From an uncultured Opitutia bacterium (GTDB lineage Bacteria; Verrucomicrobiota; Verrucomicrobiia; Opitutales; Opitutaceae): 64,000 bases of DNA. The translations under genes and the position numbers were made by a program. Position 1 is the first letter of the stretch. Every line of letters starts with the position of its first letter. The notes beneath the pieces are model-generated. The model saw nothing but the letters and a program-made list of their open reading frames with translations, was not told the origin of the DNA and did no database searches. The stretch covers positions 34,810 through 98,809 of the forward strand of contig CAIQKQ010000109.1 in NCBI GenBank assembly GCA_903872425.1, in the 5' to 3' direction. Positions 50,726 to 60,624 of the stretch are shown in pieces.

Positions 50726-51981
50726 GCGCGTTTAAGCACCAAGCACACATTCGCCCCGCCGAAGCCGCTGCTATTGTTGAGCACGACACGCGGTGCGATG
50801 GGTCGCGTTTCGCGTGGAATGTTCAGCCCCGCTGCCGCCGGGTCGAGTTGGCGGATGTGCGCCGAGCCGGGGATGAAGCCATTGCGCAGCGCCAGCGCGC
50901 AAAAGCCCGTCTCCATCGCGCCCGCTAGCGATAGTCCGTGGCCGGTAAGGGCCTTGGTGCTGCTTACGGCAACCCGCCCCGCCTCCGCGCCAAGCACAGC
51001 GTGCAGCGCTTTGCACTCGGAGATGTCACCGATGGGCGTCGAGGTCGCGTGGGCGTTGATATGGTCAAGGTCGGCGGCGGTTACCCGCGCGGCGACGAGC
51101 GCGCGGCACATGGCGGCGGCGAGGCCCGCGCCCTCGGGGTGTGAGATGGCCACATTGTGGCCGTCGGACGCCTGCCCCCAGCCGGCGATTTCGCAATATG
51201 GCGTCACCCCACGGCGCCGCACCTCGTCCTCGCTCTCCAACACCAACACGGTCGCGCCGCCGGTGCCGACAAAGCCGTCGCGCGCCACGTCGAAGGGCCG
51301 CGAGGCCGTGTCCGGGTCGGGGTTCAGTGAGAGCGCGCGCATTCCGGCGAAAGGCAGGATCGTCTCCACATTGCCGTCCTCCGCGCCGACGACAAACATC
51401 CGCCGCTGACGGCCGAGCGCAATCTCGTCGAACGCAAAGCCCGCCGCGTGCGACGACGATGCACACGCCGACGAAAAGCCCGTCGAGGCGCCCTTAATCT
51501 TGAAATGTGCGACGAGGTTGAACTGCACCGTGCCCGCGATACTCGCCACGATGCCGAGTGGCGGGCAGCGCATCACACCCTGCTCGTGCATGCGGTTGAC
51601 GTGCCGAGTTAGGATGCCCGGCGAGCCCGCGGACGCGGCATAGAGGCCCGTTCCGTCGTCGGACACGTCGACCTCAGCAAGCTTCGCGTCGGCCACGGCC
51701 TGCTGCATAGCACACCACGCGTAAAGCGAGCCGGGGCCCATGCTGCGGAGCACCTCGCGGCGCACGCGGTAGCGTGTGGGGAGCGTCCAGTCCTCGGGGT
51801 CCTCGGCGTCGGTCTGAAACTCGCGCACCGGTGCAGCGACCTTGACCGGCACCTCGGGCTTGTCGAACGGCGGATAGCGCACGATACCGTGCCGCAACAC
51901 GCGGAGACTGTCGCCGACAGCGGCGGCGTCGTTGCCAATGCTAGTGATGAAGCCTACTCCCGTGATGAATACTTTGGGCAT
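50722..51981 (-). CDS. Beta-ketoacyl-ACP synthase
   Basis: KVFITGVGFITSIGNDAAAV; FSSACASSSHA; NAHATSTPIGD; VSSTKALTGHGLSLAGAMETGFCALAL. Confidence 0.9.
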   Translation of the reverse strand: MPKVFITGVGFITSIGNDAAAVGDSLRVLRHGIVRYPPFDKPEVPVKVAAPVREFQTDAEDPEDWTLPTRYRVRREVLRSMGPGSLYAWCAMQQAVADAKLAEVDVSDDGTGLYAASAGSPGILTRHVNRMHEQGVMRCPPLGIVASIAGTVQFNLVAHFKIKGASTGFSSACASSSHAAGFAFDEIALGRQRRMFVVGAEDGNVETILPFAGMRALSLNPDPDTASRPFDVARDGFVGTGGATVLVLESEDEVRRRGVTPYCEIAGWGQASDGHNVAISHPEGAGLAAAMCRALVAARVTAADLDHINAHATSTPIGDISECKALHAVLGAEAGRVAVSSTKALTGHGLSLAGAMETGFCALALRNGFIPGSAHIRQLDPAAAGLNIPRETRPIAPRVVLNNSSGFGGANVCLVLKRA

Positions 51982-52170
51982 GGCGCGATTTTTGCGCTCA
52001 TCGTCGGGAAACGCGCGCGGCGTTAAAGGCAAAAATGCGAATATCCTTTTGTATCTCGTGTCGGCCGCGAGCTTCCTCGCGCCTACACGGTTAAACCTGA
52101 GCGCCTGCAAGCAGGCGGCCTATACGGATGGCAACGAGGCGCGAAAACCACCCATAAGTATTTTTCCGCA

Positions 52171-53118
52171 TCACCCATTCACTGCCGGCTTGAACGGGAT
52201 CGGTTCATTGACCGCGCCGCCGTTGGCCGTCTCGCCCACAGCGGGCTGGGCCTGGGGCAGCTCGATGTAGCCGTAGGTTAGTGTGATCTCCTCAGCGACG
52301 ACGGCCTTCTCCTGCCCGACGCGGATGCTACCCTCGAACGTAGCGAGCGGCATCTTGGTGCGCTTGGGCTTGATGCCGAGCGTGAGCACGTCGCCGGGCT
52401 TACACACGCGGTGGCAGCGCACGCCCTCGCACGAAGTGAAGAAAATCGTCCCCGGTCCAACCATCTTGCCCGGGTCGGCGGGCGGATGACCCTCGAGGAG
52501 GTAGAGCACGCCGAGCTGTCCGAGCGCCTCCAGCATCATCGAAGCGGGCATGACCGGGTTGTCCTTGAAGTGGCCTTGCAGGAAAAATTCCTGGCCAGTG
52601 ATGCGGTATTTTGCGGTCGCGCCGGTGGAGCCGACGCGCGCTTCGTTCAAAAACAGGAACGGCGGCGAGATCGGCATGACGGCCACGATGCCCTCGATGG
52701 GGAGAAACTTGCTCGGCTTGGGCAACGGGAGGCCTCGGGCCTTGCAGTCAATGAAGGTCTTCACATCGCCCAGCGTGCGCAGGTCGCGTAGTTCGTCGTT
52801 GTTGATCTGCATCCCGACGACCTCCTCCACCAACATAACGATCTCCATCATGGTGAGCGAATCAACGCCGAGGTCCTCCATCAGGCGCACGTCGTCGTCG
52901 CCCTCAACGAGCTTGGCGCGCAGGTCGGACTCGACGTAACGCTCGACGATGCCGATGATGATGCTCGGCAGCAGGTCGGGGTCACGACGGCGGCGGTAGG
53001 CAAGCGCAGCCTCGACAGTGGCGGAGGAACAGCGCTTGAGCGAATCGCGCAGCGCGGCCTCGGTGTCCCCACCGGAGGCGGGCTTGGCGGCGGGGTGATG
53101 CGGAGCAGGTTCTGACAT
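52171..53118 (-). CDS. Fusion of acyl carrier protein domain and FabZ/FabA-like hotdog dehydratase
   Basis: ACP site LGVDSLTMMEIVMLVEE; hotdog motif QGHFKDNPVMPASMMLEALGQLGVLYLLEG with His and Glu retained. Confidence 0.85.
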   Translation of the reverse strand: MSEPAPHHPAAKPASGGDTEAALRDSLKRCSSATVEAALAYRRRRDPDLLPSIIIGIVERYVESDLRAKLVEGDDDVRLMEDLGVDSLTMMEIVMLVEEVVGMQINNDELRDLRTLGDVKTFIDCKARGLPLPKPSKFLPIEGIVAVMPISPPFLFLNEARVGSTGATAKYRITGQEFFLQGHFKDNPVMPASMMLEALGQLGVLYLLEGHPPADPGKMVGPGTIFFTSCEGVRCHRVCKPGDVLTLGIKPKRTKMPLATFEGSIRVGQEKAVVAEEITLTYGYIELPQAQPAVGETANGGAVNEPIPFKPAVNG

Positions 53119-53480
53119 GGTTCGATGGCAGTAACGCGTTCCGTCACCTGATTGTAAATCACGTTTTTCCGGGTGCCACGAATCGCAACCCAGAGACAGG
53201 GGGCAGTTCAATGATGGCGACAGCTCTTTTGCCAACTTAAGCTGCCCACTCAACAAACCCTCTCAGCCTCTCCCCTGCCGATGAGTCTCGCCGTGATGAA
53301 CGAGACAATCAGAGGGACCTAGATGCGGTCACTCTAAGATTCCTTCGCCATACGCCTGCGGATTTCAGCCTGAGGGCATCACTCAAGAGTGAACAGCCAG
53401 TTCTCAGGGCGAAATTTCTGCCGCAAGCAGTGGTGCCTCGCACCGCGAGAGAGTATCGCTCCCTCCCGTCGCGTGCATAC

Positions 53481-55700
53481 TCAAGTAGCCAGTTGCGCCG
53501 CCAGCTCTCCGCAGGTCTTGAGGTCGAGCTTGCCGGTGCCAAGGACAGGAATCTTATCCACGCGGCGAACGATCCGCGGGATCCAGAGGTTGGCCAGACC
53601 GGCCGCAGTGAGAACGTCGCGCACGGTATTGGCCGTGAGGTCGAGCGTCGTGAGTACCACGAGCGCCTCGCCTTTGCCTGGGTCGGGCACGCCGGTAACG
53701 ACGATGCTGTAACCCTCGCCCGCGTCCACGCCGAGCGCGTGCAAGAGGGTTTGCTCGACCGTACCGTGTGGCACCATCTCGCCGCCGATCTTGGAAAACC
53801 GCGAGAGCCGACCTTCAATGAAGAGAAAACCATCCTCATCGAAGCGACCGAGATCGCCGGTGACGAACCAACCGTCATGAAACGCCATACGGGTGCGCGT
53901 ATGGTCACCGAGGTAACTGCTGAAGATGTTGGCCCCGCGAAACACCACCAGGCCAGTGGCTGTGGCCGGCAACGGCGCACGGGTGACCGGGTCGAGGATC
54001 CGGGCGGTCTGGCCGACAACCATGCGGCCGACGGAGCCGGCGCGCTTGGCGAGCTGTGGCGCGGCCGCGCCGTCGGGCGGTGGGTGGGGACGGTTGATAT
54101 TGGCGGCCGGCGAAGTCTCGGTGAGGCCATAGCCTTGGAGGATATCAAGGTGGAATTTTTCCTGAAACGCTTCTGCGAGATCAGCCGTCAGTTTTTCCGC
54201 GCCGGAGACAACGATCTCCAACGAGCGCAGATCGCCACGTCCGGCTTTGCGGAGCAAGGGCCGCAGAAATGTGGGTGCACCGATGAGAGCGGTGCATTCC
54301 TCGTCACGAATGACGTCGGCAATTTTGCGCGCGTCGAGAGGGCTGGGCAGTGTAACCACTTGGCAGCCGCTCAGCAGGGGGTACCACAACGTGACCGTGA
54401 AGCCGAAGCTGTGAAACACCGGCATGCAGGCGAGTAGTCGGCCGCCGCCGGGTAGGATCCCAAGCGCGGCGATCTGCGCACAATTGGCGAGCAGATTACG
54501 GTGCGTGAGCACGACGCCTTTCGGCTCGCCCGAGCTGCCGCTGGTGAAGAGTAACCCGGCCTCAGTATCGCCGCCGCGCGCCGGCAGGCCAAGCAGGCTG
54601 GCAAACCACGTGCCCGGTAGCAGCCACGCGGCCAGAAACCACGGCCACGCAACGCCAGCGGCGCGTAACTCGGTGCCGAGGTCGAGCGTACGGGCCGGCC
54701 ATGGAACATCGGCGATTTTTTCGCGCAGTGCGCTAGCGGTGATTACAGTGGTAATTTCTCCCGTGCGGAGACAGGCCTCGAGCGCGGTGCGGCCGGCGGT
54801 GAAGTTGAGGTTTACCGGCACTTTGTCGGCGCAGAGCACGGCGAGATTCGCCACGGTCGCGCCCGCGCCGGGCGGCAACACAATGCCCACACGCTTTTCC
54901 GGCGTCGTTCGCCTCAGCCGGCGCGAGAGCAGCGCGGCGGCCGCAAGCAGCTGCGCGGCCGTCAGCTCGCGGCGCCCGGCCGTGCGGTCCACGAGCTGCA
55001 CGCGGCCAGGGTGACGCGCCAGCGCGCGGACGACCTCGCGGCCGAGATGCCCACGTAGCACTGGTCGCTCCCCAAACGCCTCCGCCGCGAGATCGAGCAG
55101 TGCTTCGCGCACTCGCGCGGTCGTCGCCTCGGTCGCCGGAATCGGCCGGCCCCATGCCACACACACATCCGTGCGCGCAAGGCGCGGACGTTTGAAGACA
55201 TATTTATTTTCTGAAAAGGACAGTAATGAGCCCCACAGTCCGTCGTGCGCGACCGGCACGACGGGCACACCGGCCTTGCGCGCCATCAACTCAAACCCAC
55301 GCTCCAACCGCATCAGTTGCCCGGTGCGCGAGATTGAGCCTTCAGCAAACAGCAGCAGCTCACCCGCGGTCAGCGCCGCAGACACTCGCCGGGTCGCCGT
55401 GAGAGCGTTGGCCGCCGACACCGGGATCACACCCGCCATGCGAAACGCCAGCCGGAAAAACCAATGTTGCCCCAGCAGCTCTTCGTGCCCCACATAGCGC
55501 AACGGACGTGGACACGCGAGCTGAAGCACGATGACGTCGGCGTACGAAAGATGGTTCGCGACCAGTAATGCCCCGCCCGTAGGGAGATGTTCCACACCCC
55601 GCACGCGCACTCGGTAGCAGAGCCACCCCAACAAGTGGACGAGCGGCTCCAACAACCATGGCAGGTTGGAACGGCGGGAGAAAAACGAGGGGCGCATCAC
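53481..55700 (-). CDS. Fusion of 1-acylglycerol-phosphate acyltransferase and AMP-forming acyl-ACP/CoA ligase (Aas-like)
   Basis: HX4D motif NHLSYAD, FAEGSISRTG; AMP-binding LLFTSGSSGEPKGVVLTHRNLLAN, YGLTETSPAANIN, GWFVTGDLGRFDEDGFLFIEGR. Confidence 0.9.
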   Translation of the reverse strand: MMRPSFFSRRSNLPWLLEPLVHLLGWLCYRVRVRGVEHLPTGGALLVANHLSYADVIVLQLACPRPLRYVGHEELLGQHWFFRLAFRMAGVIPVSAANALTATRRVSAALTAGELLLFAEGSISRTGQLMRLERGFELMARKAGVPVVPVAHDGLWGSLLSFSENKYVFKRPRLARTDVCVAWGRPIPATEATTARVREALLDLAAEAFGERPVLRGHLGREVVRALARHPGRVQLVDRTAGRRELTAAQLLAAAALLSRRLRRTTPEKRVGIVLPPGAGATVANLAVLCADKVPVNLNFTAGRTALEACLRTGEITTVITASALREKIADVPWPARTLDLGTELRAAGVAWPWFLAAWLLPGTWFASLLGLPARGGDTEAGLLFTSGSSGEPKGVVLTHRNLLANCAQIAALGILPGGGRLLACMPVFHSFGFTVTLWYPLLSGCQVVTLPSPLDARKIADVIRDEECTALIGAPTFLRPLLRKAGRGDLRSLEIVVSGAEKLTADLAEAFQEKFHLDILQGYGLTETSPAANINRPHPPPDGAAAPQLAKRAGSVGRMVVGQTARILDPVTRAPLPATATGLVVFRGANIFSSYLGDHTRTRMAFHDGWFVTGDLGRFDEDGFLFIEGRLSRFSKIGGEMVPHGTVEQTLLHALGVDAGEGYSIVVTGVPDPGKGEALVVLTTLDLTANTVRDVLTAAGLANLWIPRIVRRVDKIPVLGTGKLDLKTCGELAAQLAT

Positions 55701-55761
55701 AGTTCGGCGACCATGCGAACGGTCGCGGGAAATATTTCAACGCTTTCCGTGCGCAGTAATG

Positions 55762-56268
55762 TCATGGATAGGGTTTCCCGTCGAGGAGCACGCGTTTGAG
55801 GTAAAGCCGATGGGCCGGACTGACGGCCGCCTCAACCTCCAAGGTCTTGAAGCGCGGCGTGCCTTTGCCCTCCGGCACGAAGAACTGCTCGATCCCGTAG
55901 GTGAGCTGGAGCGCTCCACGCGCCCGCGAGTCCTGCGCAGCCTCGGCCTGGGCATAAAGACGGCGGTCGCTCGCGGCCGGCTCGTGCAGCTGAACTTCGT
56001 CAATCTCACCGTGGCCATCTTCCAACTTGAACATGACATAAACGGCCCGTGTCTCGTCTCCGGCCCAGCCAATCGGGGCCGCATGACGGCTAATCTCGTA
56101 GTTCAAGATCATGTAGTCACCGCGCAGAATATCGCGCGGATCAATCGGACGTGTCTTCAGGAGCACCGTGGGCGCAGTCGCGCGCACGTGCTCATGCCAG
56201 CCGGCCCAGCCGAGTAAAAACAGCGCCTGCGCCGCCACCACGACCCAGATAAGTTGTTTATTTTTCAT
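55762..56268 (-). CDS. GDYXXLXY-domain membrane protein
   Basis: TRPIDPRDILRGDYMILNYEIS; ATGA overlap with upstream gene. Confidence 0.8.
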   Translation of the reverse strand: MKNKQLIWVVVAAQALFLLGWAGWHEHVRATAPTVLLKTRPIDPRDILRGDYMILNYEISRHAAPIGWAGDETRAVYVMFKLEDGHGEIDEVQLHEPAASDRRLYAQAEAAQDSRARGALQLTYGIEQFFVPEGKGTPRFKTLEVEAAVSPAHRLYLKRVLLDGKPYP

Positions 56269-57470
56269 GGTTTGACCTCCGGCTTAGCACGTAGCCCGCG
56301 AAGCAGCTCGCGGCGTTTGCGTTCAAGGAAAATGCCGAGCACCAACACCAGTGCGCCGGAGAGGATAAAGAACAGACCACCCTGAAGCATCGTGCCGAAT
56401 AGGTCGAAGTAACGCGTGAGAATATTTAACGCGATGAAGCCGATGCCGAGATTGACCCAGCTCGCACGCCCAGTGGTCAGCCCGAGGTTAACCATGCACA
56501 GGTTCAGCCCAAACAACGCGCACCACGCGAGCATGCTCCACAGCCAGCCGCCCTCGCCGATGTCCCACTGGAGATATACCGCCACGAGCGGCACGAGCGC
56601 CAGGCCAAACCAAGACGCGAGCGCTTGCAATTCGCGCCGACTCTGCCGCCCCGCCAACCAACCAGTGATCAGCACTAGCACTACTCCTAACGCCAGCGGA
56701 GGCAGCGCGATGGCGTGTATCTCGCGATCCCGTAGGTTCCAGTCATGCCGCACCAATCCCAGTAGATAGATACCGAAGCACGTCAGCGCCGCGCCCCAAG
56801 TTTCGTGCATCCCGGCAAACATCGTGTACCGGGTCCCGCGCAGCCCCAGACCTGCGAGCCAGACGGCAAGTGTCAACAACGTGAGTACCGTTATATGGGC
56901 AAAGGTGTCATCCCACCAGCGGGAAGTGTTGGCCAGCGCCAGCCACGAGCCCGGCGTATTCATTTCCCAACCGAGCCACGTCAGCAACGCACCCGTGCTC
57001 AGGAACTGCGCGCCCTTTGAGCCGGTCAGCCACGGGACCGCCGCGATGCCGAGCCACCAGACGAGCATACCTGTAGCCGGCCGTGCATTCAGGTGATAAA
57101 TTTGGCTCACGAGCGCGATACCGGCGAGAAACAGCCCCGCACCTAGCATTAAGCACGCGTCGCCGAGACGTGGCCAGCGGCCCGGTGAAATCAGGCAACG
57201 CCAGCCGACGAAGTTGGCTGCGACGAGCAGCGCGAGCAACCCAAGGATTTTTGTCCAATCACCGATGTCTTGCCAATTGGAGCCAATGAGGAGGCCTACC
57301 CCCGCCAGCACCAGCGCGCCACCGACGGTCGCAAGCACAGCAAGAAATTTTCCGCCGCCCTCGCCCGCGGGATGCCGCGCCAGCAACGCAGTCTGTTGCC
57401 CGACCGTCACTAGGCCATCCGCCACCCAACCGTCCGACTCGTGCCGCAGCCGTTCCTCGAATGTTTTCAT
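56265..57470 (-). CDS. DUF2157-like multi-pass membrane protein
   Basis: MKTFEERLRHESDGWVADGLVTVGQQTALLARHP followed by many TM helices. Confidence 0.75.
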   Translation of the reverse strand: MKTFEERLRHESDGWVADGLVTVGQQTALLARHPAGEGGGKFLAVLATVGGALVLAGVGLLIGSNWQDIGDWTKILGLLALLVAANFVGWRCLISPGRWPRLGDACLMLGAGLFLAGIALVSQIYHLNARPATGMLVWWLGIAAVPWLTGSKGAQFLSTGALLTWLGWEMNTPGSWLALANTSRWWDDTFAHITVLTLLTLAVWLAGLGLRGTRYTMFAGMHETWGAALTCFGIYLLGLVRHDWNLRDREIHAIALPPLALGVVLVLITGWLAGRQSRRELQALASWFGLALVPLVAVYLQWDIGEGGWLWSMLAWCALFGLNLCMVNLGLTTGRASWVNLGIGFIALNILTRYFDLFGTMLQGGLFFILSGALVLVLGIFLERKRRELLRGLRAKPEVKP

Positions 57471-57739
57471 GTTTCGTCCTACGTGCCGGTTAAGGTTTCC
57501 GATCTTGGTACAAGGTTGGGTGTCATTGCCTCCAGTTGCACAGCGCGCAAATGTCGGACCCGTTGGTAGGAAAAACCCAACCTGAGCAGCCCGCCACCGG
57601 TGCGTTGCGACCCGCATCCGAAACATGCAAGCGCGAGGCCCACGAGCCGGCACTTGAGAAGACTGAGATCGTATTGGACGTTCATGAGGTAGCTCCAGGG
57701 GCAGATAGGGCTGATTGATGAAAATTGCGTACGGCCGGG

Positions 57740-58192
57740 TCAGTCGGCCAGTTTCCACTTTGGCGCGGCAGCTTTAAGACGGGCAAGTACAGCAAGCGTG
57801 GCAGAGACCTGCTCCTCGGTCAGGCCGCGTGTGACCTGCGCAACGACGGCCGCGTAGCGCGGGGCGACCTTTTCCCAGAGCCGTCGACCCTCGGGCGTGA
57901 GATGCACGCGGTAGATACGACGATCGGCCGGGTCGTCGTCACGCCGCACCCAACCGGCCTTCGCCATGCGGTCGAGTAGACCGGTGACGTTGGAACGGTC
58001 CACGACCAACTCGTCGCTCAGCTCGCGCTGACTGAGACCGCCAGGCGCAGACGACTCGGCGAGGATGTTGAGGACGTTGTATTGCGCGCTGGTAAGACCA
58101 AGCGGTTTGAACAGCCGCGATCCCTCGCGCAGGAATCCGTCCGCCGTCGCCAGCACGGCAATAATGAGATCGAAGTTGGTCTCGGAGGGCAT
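57740..58192 (-). CDS. MarR-family transcriptional regulator
   Basis: LTSAQYNVLNILAESSAPGGLSQRELSDELVVDRSNVTGLLDRMAKAGWVRRDDDPADRRIYRVHLTPEGRRLW. Confidence 0.93.
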   Translation of the reverse strand: MPSETNFDLIIAVLATADGFLREGSRLFKPLGLTSAQYNVLNILAESSAPGGLSQRELSDELVVDRSNVTGLLDRMAKAGWVRRDDDPADRRIYRVHLTPEGRRLWEKVAPRYAAVVAQVTRGLTEEQVSATLAVLARLKAAAPKWKLAD

Positions 58193-58229
58193 GCGAAAGA
58201 TGGGATGGCGAATACTGATTAATATTATT

Positions 58230-58243
58230 GTTGATACGTCAAC
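58230..58243. promoter_or_regulatory. Dyad upstream of marR, candidate autoregulatory operator
   Basis: gttga-tacg-tcaac in an AT-rich tract 37 nt upstream of the marR start. Confidence 0.4.
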
Positions 58244-58299
58244 GGTTTATTTTTCATTGTTTTCTTACCCATTGGTCTGGTTTAGCTTAGCCCATGTAT

Positions 58300-58947
58300 T
58301 CAATTGCCTATGCTGGGAACCACCCAGCCGCGGATATCACGCGCGAGGGAGGCGAAACCGGGAAAATCATTTTCCAAACGGCGCGGGTCGCGGCGATGGT
58401 GTTCGGCGGCGACCACGGCGCACTTTGTCTCATGCGGCAAACTTGGTCGATCAGTGCCATAGGCACGCCATTTCAGCTCGGCACGGGTGTACGGCCGGTG
58501 GCCGGCAGCCTGACCTTCAGACCAAGCGGCTTCCGTGACCTGCGGATCGCGGCCACAGAGTAGCCAGGCCTCGATGGCGGGCACGGCGACACCTGCGCCG
58601 CGCAACACCCGCTCGCGGCCTTGCGCGGGCGGAAGGTTTTTCGTCGTCTGCCGGAAAATCGCGCGCAGTTGGCACAAGCGGCAGCGCGGGTGGAAATAAC
58701 TGGGCGCGTCGTGTCGTGTGGTGTGGACGGGAGAGTCGTCGCTATCCACGACGACGATGAGTGCATCGGCCCGCGTGTTGAAATGCAGGTGGCGGATAAC
58801 AGCAGGGAGTACTTGTGCGACGTTCGGCCAGCCGCGCGCGCGCAAGGCCGGCTGCACGAGATCAAATGGCCCGCCGAGCACGGCGGCCGCCAACACCGCG
58901 ATGGCAGCCTCGTCCGCCGGTGACTCGCTGAGGATCGCGATTTTCAT
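58300..58947 (-). CDS. Hypothetical protein, possibly TOPRIM-fold
   Basis: MKIAILSESPADEAAIAVL (acidic motif) and ALIVVVDSDDSPVH (DxD-like motif); CRLCQL pair. Confidence 0.55.
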   Translation of the reverse strand: MKIAILSESPADEAAIAVLAAAVLGGPFDLVQPALRARGWPNVAQVLPAVIRHLHFNTRADALIVVVDSDDSPVHTTRHDAPSYFHPRCRLCQLRAIFRQTTKNLPPAQGRERVLRGAGVAVPAIEAWLLCGRDPQVTEAAWSEGQAAGHRPYTRAELKWRAYGTDRPSLPHETKCAVVAAEHHRRDPRRLENDFPGFASLARDIRGWVVPSIGN

Positions 58948-59071
58948 GGGCCAAAAAATTCGGCCAGGAAGTGGCTCGGTAATCTACCAATAAAGTGCCG
59001 GTTCATTTTTGGGCAAAAAGTATCAGACTGGGGAGCCTTAGGTATGATAGGTGGAAGTGAGTTCGGGTGGC

Positions 59072-59109
59072 GAGAGTTTAAGAGGGCCTAAATCGGGGTT
59101 TAAACTCTC
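59072..59109. other. Perfect 10-bp inverted repeat upstream of the atp operon
   Basis: gagagtttaa ... ttaaactctc, 18-nt loop. Confidence 0.65.
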
Positions 59110-59349
59110 AGAAAAGCGGGAGCATCACTATGCCATAGTTAAGTCAAATACCATCCAACCGCTGCCGCCCGTCCCAACAATCCACAGTTTTTATAGAGAA
59201 CGAAGGCAGTCATAAGCTTGCCGTGTCACCATCGCGGGCGGGGCTAATGTTTAGCCGGGTGACATGGTCGTCCCTATTTCGGGGGTTGACGCATCACCTA
59301 ACGTTTGCCTTCTTGAACCTTTCGATAATTACCCAGTCCGCCTGTGTTC

Positions 59350-60249
59350 ATGATCCGCGCCACCCAAAAAATTCTCCGCCTGCTGCCCTTTCTCGCCACC
59401 AGCGGGACGGCGTTTGCCGCCGAGGAGCATGCGTTGCATGCGGAGGCGGAAAAATTGTTCAGCGTCGGGCCCTTGCCGGTGTCGAATAGCATGATCACCA
59501 GTTGGGTGGTGGCGGCGTTGCTCATCATTGCGGTCCGCCTGATTGTGAAGACCCCAAAGTTAATCCCTTCGCGGGGACAGGCGGTAATCGAAAGTATGCT
59601 GGAGGGAATTATGGATTTGGTCGGTCCGATCGTTGGCCCCAAGGCCATCAAGTCTGCTTTCCCATTGCTGATGGCGTTTTTCACCTATATTCTCATTCAG
59701 AATTGGAGCGGCTTAGTGCCTGGTGTCGGGACTATTCAGATACTACACCAAGGTGAATGGCACGGCATCATCCGCCCTGGTAATGCCGATATGAACGGGA
59801 CCGTCGCCCTTGCGCTGGTTTCCTTTTTTGCCTGGCTGTATCTCATCTTCCGCTTTGCCGGACCGAAGGCAGTGTTTCTCGACCTGTTTGGCAACAAGGC
59901 GGACAAGCGGGATGTACACGCAGCCATTTATTATCCGCTATTCGTGATCTTCTTCCTTGTTGGCCTGCTAGAAATCATCTCGATCATCTTTCGGCCTGTC
60001 TCACTTTCCTTCCGTCTGTTTGGCAATGTCTTCGGTGGCGAGAACCTACTGCATTCGATGTCCGCCATCTGCCAGTGGCTGCTCCCGGTGCCGTTCTATG
60101 GTATGGAGCTGATGGTCGGCTTTGTTCAGGCCTTTGTCTTCACCCTGCTCGTGGCCGTTTATGTCGGCCTCATCTGCAATCACGGCGACGACCATGGCCA
60201 TGATGATGCCCACGCCGGCCACGGCACATCCCAACCCCACGCCCACTGA
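59350..60249 (+). CDS. atpB: F0F1 ATP synthase subunit a
   Basis: ESMLEGIMDLVGPIVG; FFTYILIQNWSGLVPGVG; VSLSFRLFGNVFGGENLLHSM; FVFTLLVAVYVGLICNH. Confidence 0.95.
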   Translation: MIRATQKILRLLPFLATSGTAFAAEEHALHAEAEKLFSVGPLPVSNSMITSWVVAALLIIAVRLIVKTPKLIPSRGQAVIESMLEGIMDLVGPIVGPKAIKSAFPLLMAFFTYILIQNWSGLVPGVGTIQILHQGEWHGIIRPGNADMNGTVALALVSFFAWLYLIFRFAGPKAVFLDLFGNKADKRDVHAAIYYPLFVIFFLVGLLEIISIIFRPVSLSFRLFGNVFGGENLLHSMSAICQWLLPVPFYGMELMVGFVQAFVFTLLVAVYVGLICNHGDDHGHDDAHAGHGTSQPHAH

Positions 60250-60319
60250 CCCCTTTCCCGCCGGGACCATGCCAAGCGTGTGGACGGCGGAACAACACCA
60301 ACCCAACCCACACACCACC

Positions 60320-60550
60320 ATGTCCACCCATATCCTCGCAGCAGCTGAAGCGGCCGCCGGTCTTTCCGGCAGCATCCAAGGCGGTCTCGGCTGTCTCGGC
60401 GCCGCTGTCGGCGTCGGCCTCGTCGGCTTCAAGGCCGCTGAAGCCGTCGGCCGCAATCCCGCCGCGTTCGGCAAAATTCTTGTCATCGGCATTCTCGGGA
60501 TGGCCTTTGCCGAGGCCGTTGCCTTCTACTCGCTGTTCCTCGGTAAGTAA
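60320..60550 (+). CDS. atpE: F0F1 ATP synthase subunit c
   Basis: [60 protein letters not shown]. Confidence 0.92.
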   Translation: MSTHILAAAEAAAGLSGSIQGGLGCLGAAVGVGLVGFKAAEAVGRNPAAFGKILVIGILGMAFAEAVAFYSLFLGK

Positions 60551-60624
60551 GCCGAACCCTTCTGTCTGATCGCCGCGCCACGGCACCTGCCGTTGGCGCG
60601 GCCCCTCTCTTTCCAATTGTAGCC

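Noticed and set aside
53430-54437. 335-aa plus-strand ORF opposite the acyl ligase gene
   Set aside because: Shadow ORF with no motif; the minus-strand ligase is unambiguous.
60320-60550. Possible sodium-translocating ATP synthase c subunit (Gln and Glu in the ion site)
   Set aside because: The residue after the key Glu is Ala (AEAVAFY), not the Ser/Thr expected for Na+ sites, so H+ coupling is the default.
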